NCBI GenBank assembly: GCA_900549525.1
Contig: UWSJ01000098.1
Location: 1-5,832, forward strand
Origin: an uncultured Coriobacteriaceae bacterium
Lineage (GTDB): Bacteria > Actinomycetota > Coriobacteriia > Coriobacteriales > Atopobiaceae
Length of the DNA stretch: 5,832 nucleotides
Reading direction: 5' to 3'
Position numbers and translations under genes: made by a program. Within the stretch, counting starts at the first letter, position 1; each line of letters begins with the position of its first letter. The notes below the pieces were generated by a model. The model was given only the letters and a program-made list of their open reading frames with translations, had not been told where the DNA came from and did not search any database. Below are positions 1 to 4,599 of this stretch, in pieces.

Positions 1-55
<55 letters not shown>

Positions 56-67
56 GTGCGGGTTCAT

Positions 68-96
68 AGGATAAGAGAAGACGACGAGGAGCGCAA
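68..96 (-). promoter_or_regulatory. Promoter of tRNA-Gly
   Basis: On the minus strand a -35 box TTGCGC (91-96) and a -10 box TATCCT (68-73) are separated by exactly 17 bp. An A-tract (101-107) lies directly upstream of the -35 box and could act as an UP element. Transcription should start near 61, leaving a 5' leader of only about six nucleotides before the tRNA. The A-tract and -35 region (AAAAAAGTTCTTGC) are identical to the tRNA-Leu promoter at 3581-3594. The match to a housekeeping sigma-70-type promoter is visible; activity is inferred. Confidence 0.7.
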
Positions 97-105
97 GAAC
101 TTTTT

Positions 106-975
106 TTAGCGTGATAGTCCCACGCCCGCTGCCTCCGGCTCGGCCCCCGGCGCGGGCGCGCTCTCGGTCGCATGCGCGGACGGTGCGGGAGCGGCGGCCG
201 TGGGCCCTTCCCCAGCGGCAACGACCGGGACGGCGCTTGGCGTCAGGAGCTTCACGAGACGAACGACCGTGCCCGGGCCCGAGCTCTTGTGAGTAATCTC
301 GACCGAATCGGCAAGCATGCGCATGAGCTTGATGCCACGACCACGCTCGACCGAATCCTCGCCACTTGCGCACTCCGGCTCCTCGCCATCGGCAAGCTGG
401 AAACCGCATCCGCAGTCGGTGACCTCCACGATCACGCGGTCGGGATACAGCAGCCCGGAAAGCAGGACGCCGTCGGCGCAGGTATGGTCGACGGCATTGC
501 CCAGCGCCTCCCCCGCAGCGAGCGTGAGGTCGAACGCCTCCTCGCCCGTAAGGTCAGTATGGGAGAGCAGCCTCTCCAGACGGCGACGTGCCTCGGCAAG
601 CCCGCTCGGGTCAACGCGCACGGTGCCGTGCCAGAGCGGCCGCACCGCCGGGTCGAGCGCGGGAATCGGGGGGTTGGGGGCAAGCCCCGAGACGGGTATG
701 AAGTCGACCAAGCGGCTAATGACGAGCGCGCGGTACACCTCGCGCCGCACGTTGATGAGCGACACGGCACCGCCACGAGCACGCACGCGACGGGCTGTGG
801 CAAGGATGAAGCCCATCCCGGCGCTATCCACGTAGGACGCGTCCGCAAGACTGAGAATGACGCGACGAGACCCATGGCGAAGACCGTTCTCGAGGCACGC
901 CCGCACGCGCGGCACGGTCGTGACGTCGAGGTCTCCCTCCACCGGAATGACGAGTATGTCTCTTGCGTTCCCCAT
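106..975 (-). CDS. STAS / RsbW-like ATPase fusion protein (partner-switch regulator)
   Basis: A 289-residue soluble protein joining two normally separate partner-switching proteins. Residues about 6-95 form a STAS domain like RsbV/SpoIIAA, with the expected phospho-acceptor serine S51 in the motif DSAGMGF. Residues about 118-245 form a GHKL/HATPase domain like RsbW/SpoIIAB: N-box E156-A-L-G-N160 with D163-H164, the DCGCGF motif (D187, G189, G191), a RGRGIKLM glycine box (211-218) and GPGT (233-236). In known systems the kinase domain phosphorylates the STAS serine or binds a sigma factor, and a PP2C phosphatase reverses the phosphorylation. The gene follows such a phosphatase by 102 nt on the same strand, so co-transcription is likely. 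The last 45 or so residues are an Ala/Pro-rich tail with no recognisable domain. ATG at 975 is the first usable start, since an in-frame TGA lies about 30 nt upstream; the ribosome site is weak. The target protein cannot be read from the sequence. Confidence 0.88.
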   Translation of the reverse strand: MGNARDILVIPVEGDLDVTTVPRVRACLENGLRHGSRRVILSLADASYVDSAGMGFILATARRVRARGGAVSLINVRREVYRALVISRLVDFIPVSGLAPNPPIPALDPAVRPLWHGTVRVDPSGLAEARRRLERLLSHTDLTGEEAFDLTLAAGEALGNAVDHTCADGVLLSGLLYPDRVIVEVTDCGCGFQLADGEEPECASGEDSVERGRGIKLMRMLADSVEITHKSSGPGTVVRLVKLLTPSAVPVVAAGEGPTAAAPAPSAHATESAPAPGAEPEAAGVGLSR

Positions 976-988
976 ACCGCTGATTCTG

Positions 989-1005
989 CCCCGGCGGCAG
1001 CGGGG
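989..1005 (-). other. GC-rich hairpin upstream of the STAS/ATPase start
   Basis: A short inverted repeat (CCCCG, 7-nt loop, CGGGG) lies 13 nt upstream of the ATG of the STAS/ATPase gene. The only G-rich stretch that could serve as a Shine-Dalgarno sequence (GGGG) forms one arm of this hairpin, and no better site lies between it and the ATG. It could limit translation of the second gene, but in GC-rich DNA such a short stem can arise by chance. Confidence 0.35.
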
Positions 1006-1077
1006 TCATACCAAAGCCACGTCACAAATCCGCAGATGACGCATTCAGGTTCGGGGCGGGCGAGAGACCTCAGGGAC

Positions 1078-3306
1078 TTAGACGTGCCCCGAGCGCACCT
1101 TGCGCCGCGAAGGGCCAAGCTGGTCGAAGCGGAGCGCAACCATGGCCACGTCGTCCTCGAGGCTCCTGTCCGAGAAGGCGTCGAGCCTGCCGAGCATGCG
1201 GTCGAGCAACCCGTCAAAGCTGCCCGTCGCCTCCTCCATGAGGGCGTCGTGAAGGCCCTGCTCGCCAAAGAAGGAGCCCGAGGGGCTACGCGCCTCCGTG
1301 ACGCCGTCGGTATAGAGGAACAGCCGGTCTCCCTCCCCCAGGCTCACCCGACCGTCATGGTAGGGCATGCCCCGGAAAGCCCCCACCACACCCGACTGCT
1401 CGTCGAGCGTCTGCATCTCGTTGGAGCCCAAGCGCAGGAGCAGCGCCGGTGGGTGCCCCGCCGAGCAGTACGTCAGCGTGGCATGGCGCAGGTCGGCCAC
1501 GCCCACGAACAGCGTCGCGAAGGTCTCAAGTCGCGAGAACCCCAGCAGGAAGTCGTTGAGCAGCCGAACCATGCGCGCCGGGGACAGGCCCTCCCATGCA
1601 TAGGCGCCCAGCGCCGTCTTCACGGCCGCCGACACGCTGGCCGCCTCCACCCCCTTGCCCGAGACGTCGCCCAGGATCACGCAGGCACGGCGGCCGGGGA
1701 GACGGATGAGGTCGTAGAAGTCACCGCCCACGAAGGCCGCCTGGGTGGCCGAGGAGTAGAGGCCGTAGCCGGTGATGCCCTCAACGCGCTGCAGCGTGTT
1801 GCGCATGCCGCTCTGGAGCGCCTGGGAGATGCGCGTGTCCTTGCTGCGCCGCTCCCCCTCCTGGACGGTCTCGCGCATGTCGAGCGCCACGCGCCGCATG
1901 AAGTCGAGGTCAACGTCATCGAGCGGCTCGCGGTCGGCCGGACGCAGCACGAGGTAGGCATGGCGGGTACCCCCGAGCTCCCCCACGTCGACGAGCGCAC
2001 CCGATGACGGAAGGCCGTGGGAGGCGAGCCACGTGCCCACCTCGGACCCAGCCGTCACCGGCACCACGGCCACGTCGAGCTCCACATGCCCCGCCACGAG
2101 CGCATCGAGCGCATACGGCATGTCGAGGCTCTCCCCACCCGGCACGGACACGATGCAACCGGCGTCGTGCGGACGGGCCTTGAGCGGCAGCACCTCCACG
2201 CCAATGGACTCCGAGACGACAGCCGAGGCGCTCGTAAAGTTCTCGTCCAAGAGCTCGGGGTCGCGCTCGAGCCGTGCGTGGAGGTCGGCCGCAGCGGCGT
2301 CGAGGCGCTGGGTGCGCTCGGCACGCATTGCCGTGAGGGCCGCGGCAAGCTCGATGGAGAGGTACTGCGCCACCGAGTCGAGCAGGCGGGCGTCGTCGCG
2401 CCTCATGGCGAACGGCTCGGCCCAGCCCACCTCCATGATGGCGATGACGTGCCCGCCAAACCAGACGGGCACGCAGATGAGGCTGGAGAAGGGAGGAACC
2501 TGCCGGGCGGGGATGCGACGGGTGGTGCCCGTGTCCTCGTCGAGAAGCTCGCGCGAGGCAAGCGAGCCGGAGCGCAGGCTCGCCTCGGAGGGCGCAAGGA
2601 GCCGAAGCCGCATGGCGCCCCCCGCATGCGAGACGAGCGTCTCAAGGCCCTCACCGTAGCCCATGAAGGGCGGCACCCGCTTGCCCGCGAGCGAGCGCGT
2701 GGAGCCGCGCAGGCGAAAGCCGTCCGCCTCGGCGAGATACAGAAGCGTGCCCGTGGCCCCCAGCGTCTCCGTGATCTGCTCGAGCACCTCGCTGAACAGG
2801 ATGTCCATGTCCTGCACGTCGATCGTCTCGAGCACGATCTTGAGCGTGCCCGAAAGACGGCGGTTCGCAAGGGAGAGCTCGTCGACGAGCCGGTCGTGCT
2901 CGCGTGCGGCGGCGAGCCCCTCGTCCACCGGACGCATCACGAGCAGGTAGGTCTCCCCCGGGGCGTGCACGCGGTCACAGCGGACGCCCACGAGCGCCGA
3001 CCCGCCAGCCGCCAGGCGCAGCGAGAGCTCGGCAAGGGAGCCGTCAACGGGGAACGGCAGCACGGAGGCGGCGTGCTCGGGCGCCTGCGCGCCGAAGAGC
3101 AAGGCGCGGATGTCCTCGCCTCTGAGCTCGTGGGCCTCGAGCCCCGTGAGCGCCTCCGCCTGGTCGTTAGCGACGAGGATCTTGCCGTTGCCGTCAAACG
3201 CGATGACCGAGTCGGTCGTGAGGGACATGAGCGTCGAGAGCACGCCGGGAATGGAGCCACGGCCCACGCCCTCGACCTTTGCAATCGCCACGGACTTGTC
3301 GCTCAC
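1078..3306 (-). CDS. PAS-GAF-PP2C (RsbU/SpoIIE-type) serine phosphatase
   Basis: A 742-residue multidomain sensor phosphatase, predicted cytoplasmic because no membrane segment is visible. Residues about 18-127 look like a PAS sensor (TDSVIAFDGNGKILVANDQA). Residues about 150-325 look like a GAF domain (FSSLICVPVWFGGHVIAIMEVG). Residues about 340-485 are divergent and may be a second GAF-like unit. Residues about 505-727 form the PP2C/SpoIIE catalytic domain with its metal-binding aspartates: GGDFYD (527-532), GDVSGKG (546-552), SAGHPP (615-620), YTDGVTEA (665-672) and EDDVAMVAL (717-725). All key motifs are intact. Such enzymes remove phosphate from the serine of STAS proteins, and the next gene encodes one, so that is the likely substrate. 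I chose the GTG at 3306 because an AAGGG site lies 7 nt upstream. An open frame reaches a TTG at 3381, but that overlaps the tRNA-Leu terminator. The signal sensed by the PAS/GAF part is unknown. Confidence 0.93.
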   Translation of the reverse strand: MSDKSVAIAKVEGVGRGSIPGVLSTLMSLTTDSVIAFDGNGKILVANDQAEALTGLEAHELRGEDIRALLFGAQAPEHAASVLPFPVDGSLAELSLRLAAGGSALVGVRCDRVHAPGETYLLVMRPVDEGLAAAREHDRLVDELSLANRRLSGTLKIVLETIDVQDMDILFSEVLEQITETLGATGTLLYLAEADGFRLRGSTRSLAGKRVPPFMGYGEGLETLVSHAGGAMRLRLLAPSEASLRSGSLASRELLDEDTGTTRRIPARQVPPFSSLICVPVWFGGHVIAIMEVGWAEPFAMRRDDARLLDSVAQYLSIELAAALTAMRAERTQRLDAAAADLHARLERDPELLDENFTSASAVVSESIGVEVLPLKARPHDAGCIVSVPGGESLDMPYALDALVAGHVELDVAVVPVTAGSEVGTWLASHGLPSSGALVDVGELGGTRHAYLVLRPADREPLDDVDLDFMRRVALDMRETVQEGERRSKDTRISQALQSGMRNTLQRVEGITGYGLYSSATQAAFVGGDFYDLIRLPGRRACVILGDVSGKGVEAASVSAAVKTALGAYAWEGLSPARMVRLLNDFLLGFSRLETFATLFVGVADLRHATLTYCSAGHPPALLLRLGSNEMQTLDEQSGVVGAFRGMPYHDGRVSLGEGDRLFLYTDGVTEARSPSGSFFGEQGLHDALMEEATGSFDGLLDRMLGRLDAFSDRSLEDDVAMVALRFDQLGPSRRKVRSGHV

Positions 3307-3379
3307 GGCCGCACCCTTCGTCGACGGGCGGTGCCCCGGTGGGCTGGGATGCCATACCGGAACAGTATCCCTAGATAGC

Positions 3380-3402
3380 AAAAACGGACCCGAAGGTCCG
3401 TT
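3380..3402 (-). terminator. Rho-independent terminator of tRNA-Leu
   Basis: On the minus strand a perfect 8-bp stem (AACGGACC / GGTCCGTT) closes a TTCG tetraloop and runs into a T-run. It begins 7 nt past the encoded CCA of tRNA-Leu, so it ends that transcript. It also insulates the phosphatase gene starting at 3306, which should therefore have its own promoter in the roughly 70-bp gap; I could not identify a convincing one there. Confidence 0.93.
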
Positions 3403-3409
3403 GATTTGC

Positions 3410-3500
3410 TGGTGTCGGAGGCGGGACTTGAACCCGCACGACCTTTTAGTCAGTCACTAGCACCTCAAGCTAGCGCGTCTGCCAATTCCGCCACTCCGAC
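3410..3500 (-). tRNA. tRNA-Leu (GAG), CCA encoded
   Basis: A complete class II tRNA with a long variable arm on the minus strand. The acceptor stem pairs GTCGGAG (from 3500) with CTCCGAC (3414-3420), followed by discriminator A and a genomically encoded CCA (3410-3412). The anticodon stem CTAGC/GCTAG encloses the loop TTGAGGT, giving anticodon GAG at 3464-3466, which reads CUC and CUU. The T-arm is GCGGG TTCAAGT CCCGC. The variable arm (about TGACTGACTAAAAGGTC) is typical of leucine tRNAs. It has its own promoter and terminator, so it is a single-gene transcript. Confidence 0.97.
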
Positions 3501-3555
3501 TTTTCAATGCGCTTCCGTGTGCCCGCGTGCTCGGCGCTCGTTTTGCGCGAGAAAG

Positions 3556-3584
3556 AATATACAGCCTTGTCCTCGCTCGTGCAA
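3556..3584 (-). promoter_or_regulatory. Promoter of tRNA-Leu
   Basis: On the minus strand a -35 box TTGCAC (3579-3584) and a -10 box TATATT (3556-3561) are 17 bp apart, a good sigma-70-type match. An A6 tract (3589-3594) precedes the -35 box. Transcription should start near 3549, giving a 5' leader of about 49 nt before the tRNA. The upstream block AAAAAAGTTCTTGC is identical to that of the tRNA-Gly promoter. Confidence 0.75.
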
Positions 3585-3607
3585 GAACTTTTTTGCACAA
3601 TTATTGG

Positions 3608-3637
3608 CGGGGCAAGGCCGGGAAAACGCTTGCCCGC
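3608..3637. repeat. Short inverted repeat in spacer
   Basis: GGGCAAG (3610-3616) and CTTGCCC (3629-3635) form a 7-bp stem that can extend by GC pairs with one bulge. It lies just upstream of the tRNA-Leu promoter on the minus strand. No T-run follows on either strand, so it is not an obvious terminator. Its function is unknown and chance is possible. Confidence 0.35.
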
Positions 3638-3691
3638 TCCTGGGCCTCGCGTCGGCTCAGGAATCCCAGGGCATGGGAGGGCGGAAGCGGC

Positions 3692-3874
3692 CTACCCGAC
3701 GAACTCGAGGAGGACTTCTTCCACTTCGCCACGACGCACTCGTTTCTCGGCTACATACGCTATTGGCTTGAGCGGCAGCACGGCCTCGACGTAGACGGGT
3801 TCTCCAAGCTAGTCATGCTCGTAAGCCACCCGGGGCTGCTGGTTGGTCATGAGGGCGATCGCTCGAACGGCTGA
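3692..3874 (+). pseudogene. Possible TetR-type regulator C-terminal remnant
   Basis: The only plus-strand stretch that reads like protein. A roughly 60-residue frame ends at the TGA at 3872-3874 and contains EEDFFHFATTHSFLGYIRYW followed by LERQHGLDVDGFSKLVM. The aromatic-rich helix ending in a YW-L pair and then a short acidic helix resembles the C-terminal ligand-binding region of some TetR/AcrR regulators. Codons there mostly end in G or C, as in coding DNA of this genome. No helix-turn-helix DNA-binding half is visible upstream in any plus frame, and the open frame further left runs through the tRNA-Leu promoter, so it is not a plausible intact gene. I read it as a decayed fragment. The family assignment rests on pattern only and could be wrong; a short unrelated orphan ORF is the alternative. 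Confidence 0.35.
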
Positions 3875-3910
3875 CGTCCTTGTCGTGCCCGGGTCGCACA
3901 CGCGTCGCGC

Positions 3911-3930
3911 AAAAGGGGCTCCGATGCCCC
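3911..3930 (-). terminator. Weak minus-strand terminator candidate
   Basis: On the minus strand GGGGC, a 6-nt loop and GCCCC are followed by TTTT. The stem is only 5 bp but all G:C. It partly coincides with the outer arm of the inverted motif copy at 3922-3950. No gene on the minus strand ends nearby, so if real it would end read-through from secG or an unannotated small RNA. Confidence 0.35.
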
Positions 3931-3950
3931 GAAAACGACCGAATGTACGA
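3922..3950 (-). repeat. Two-part motif, copy 1 (inverted)
   Basis: Read on the minus strand this is TCGTACA, 12 nt, then CGGGGCATCG. It matches the outer and inner arms of the copy at 4019-4047 in opposite orientation. The central 12 nt are poorly conserved. Confidence 0.6.
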
Positions 3951-4018
3951 CAGCCCATGCCCATGCACGGGGAATTGAGGGTTCGGAGAGCTCCAAAGGC
4001 AATTGAGGCACGGCGCAA

Positions 4019-4047
4019 TCGTACAAACGGAGGCATCCGGGGCATCG
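4019..4047 (+). repeat. Two-part motif, copy 2
   Basis: TCGTACAAAC, then GGAG, then GCATCCGGGGCATC. It shares 24 bases with copy 3 (10 nt at the left and 14 nt at the right); only the 4-5 nt between the blocks differ. It also forms the right arm of the inverted pair with copy 1. Confidence 0.75.
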
Positions 4048-4079
4048 AGAGGCGGATAGTAATACACGGGCCACGCCAG

Positions 4080-4108
4080 TCGTACAAACCCCCCGCATCC
4101 GGGGCATC
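4080..4108 (+). repeat. Two-part motif, copy 3
   Basis: TCGTACAAAC, then CCCCC, then GCATCCGGGGCATC, in direct orientation to copy 2 and offset from it by 61 bp. In this copy the middle becomes self-complementary (CCCC...GGGG), unlike copy 2. Confidence 0.75.
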
Positions 4109-4151
4109 CCCAACGCGGAGGCAACCTCAGCACAAGGCATCCCCAACGCGG
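4103..4151 (+). repeat. 16-bp direct repeat pair
   Basis: GGCATCCCCAACGCGG occurs exactly at 4103-4118 and again at 4136-4151, offset by 33 bp. The first copy overlaps the end of motif copy 3. The second continues into GGTATCC and can form a small CCCC/GGGG hairpin. Confidence 0.8.
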
Positions 4152-4182
4152 GGTATCCAAGACGAAAGGAAATCTGCCGCAC

Positions 4183-4214
4183 AAAAAGCACCCCCGGCCA
4201 AAGGCCGAGGGTGC
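4183..4214 (-). terminator. Rho-independent terminator of secG
   Basis: On the minus strand a 12-bp stem with one mismatch (GCACCCTCGGCC / GGCCGGGGGTGC) and a 3-nt loop is followed by TTTTT. It lies about 43 nt after the secG stop codon and should end the pgk-tpiA-secG transcript. Confidence 0.93.
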
Positions 4215-4257
4215 CCGCAGCACAGGCGAGCCGCATGAGGCTCAGCGAAGCAACTCC

Positions 4258-4509
4258 CTACCCAATGGTGCCCAGCGGGTAGGTAAGCATGAACACGAGG
4301 ATGGTGAAGATGAACACCACGGCCGCAATGACCGTGAGACGATCGAGGTTGCGCTCCCAGATGCCGCTTCCCGCATTGGCGTTGTACATCGTGGAGGCGA
4401 TCATGTCCGAGACGCCCGTGCCCTTGCCGGAATGCATGAGCACCAGAATGATAAGGGCAACGGCCGAGATGGCCCAGGCAACCAGCAGAATCGTGTTCAT
4501 AGGTCCCAC
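4258..4509 (-). CDS. secG: Protein translocase subunit SecG
   Basis: SecG is the small accessory membrane subunit of the SecYEG channel and helps SecA-driven export. The 83-residue product has the family layout: a first membrane helix at about residues 5-25 (ILLVAWAISAVALIILVLM), the conserved cytoplasmic loop HSGKGTGVSDM, and a second membrane helix at about residues 58-77 (LTVIAAVVFIFTILVFMLTY). I chose the GTG at 4509 because AAGGAG (4517-4522) lies 7 nt upstream; an ATG at 4500 is the alternative and would remove only three residues. It follows tpiA by 90 nt with a terminator-like hairpin in between, and has its own strong terminator downstream. Its position after pgk-tpiA is a common arrangement in Gram-positive bacteria. 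Confidence 0.96.
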   Translation of the reverse strand: MGPMNTILLVAWAISAVALIILVLMHSGKGTGVSDMIASTMYNANAGSGIWERNLDRLTVIAAVVFIFTILVFMLTYPLGTIG

Positions 4510-4527
4510 GTGAGAGCTCCTTCAACG

Positions 4528-4561
4528 AAAAGGGCGACACCGCACGAATGCGATGCCGCCC
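4528..4561 (-). terminator. Terminator-like hairpin between tpiA and secG
   Basis: On the minus strand a 13-bp stem with two G:U pairs (GGGCGGCATCGCA / TGCGGTGTCGCCC) closes a TTCG loop and is followed by TTTT. It begins 38 nt after the tpiA stop, and the secG ribosome site starts only 5 nt past the T-run. Because no clear separate secG promoter is visible, it probably gives partial termination, lowering secG expression relative to tpiA. The four-T tail makes it weaker than the terminator after secG. Confidence 0.75.
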
Positions 4562-4574
4562 GCACACATTCAGC

Positions 4575-4589
4575 GTGCTAGCTTAGCAC
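4575..4589. repeat. Small inverted repeat after tpiA
   Basis: GTGCTA and TAGCAC flank a 3-nt loop, 10 nt past the tpiA stop and 13 nt before the terminator-like hairpin. It could be an mRNA-stabilising or processing hairpin, or an operator, but no family match is evident. Confidence 0.45.
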
Positions 4590-4599
4590 AACGGCTTAA

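Larger units (their letters stand above)
3922..4047. repeat. 126-bp segment bounded by imperfect inverted repeats
   Basis: The segment begins with CGATGCCCCG and ends with its exact reverse complement CGGGGCATCG. Further in, TGTACGA (3944-3950) pairs exactly with TCGTACA (4019-4025). About 22 of 29 terminal positions pair. The 68-bp interior includes AATTGAGG twice. The shape fits a small non-coding mobile-type element (MITE-like), or a structured RNA or DNA hairpin. No transposase is present and I could not identify a target-site duplication. Confidence 0.45.
3875..4182. other. Gene-free, repeat-rich spacer
   Basis: No credible gene was found on either strand in these 308 bases. The open frames that cross it are rich in Arg, Pro, Cys and Ser and lack domain-like structure or ribosome sites. 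It contains three copies of a two-part motif, a 16-bp direct repeat, and a weak minus-strand terminator-like hairpin (3911-3930). It separates the possible TetR remnant from the secG terminator. Confidence 0.6.

Noticed and set aside
172..2007. A 611-codon plus-strand open frame antisense to the phosphatase and STAS/ATPase genes
   Set aside because: Its composition (His, Arg, Ala rich, no domain-like motifs) is what an antisense frame of GC-rich coding DNA gives. It crosses two well-supported genes on the other strand and has no clear ribosome site.
2017..3378. A 453-codon plus-strand open frame antisense to the phosphatase
   Set aside because: It is the same kind of shadow frame, opposite clear PAS and GAF coding sequence, with no recognisable domain.
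3306..3381. A TTG start at 3381 extending the phosphatase by 25 residues
   Set aside because: The start lies in the T-run of the tRNA-Leu terminator, the added residues are Pro/His-rich and unlike the rest, and the GTG at 3306 has a good ribosome site.
3335..3400. A sigma-B-like promoter (GTTT ... GGGATA) upstream of the phosphatase
   Set aside because: The spacing of about 10 nt is too short, the -10 match is imperfect, and the would-be -35 part lies inside the tRNA-Leu terminator.
4019..4108. CRISPR-like geometry: two similar 28-29 nt units separated by 33 nt, one with a CCCC/GGGG palindrome
   Set aside because: There are only two direct units, their centres differ (GGAG versus CCCCC), which breaks the palindrome in one, and no third unit follows at the same spacing. 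A related unit lies upstream in opposite orientation and no cas gene is in the window. A genome-wide repeat search would settle it.
3813..4236. Minus-strand open frames of 92-136 codons in the spacer after secG
   Set aside because: They lie beyond or across the secG terminator, run through the repeat units, are rich in Cys, Arg, Pro and Ser without domain structure, and lack convincing ribosome sites.
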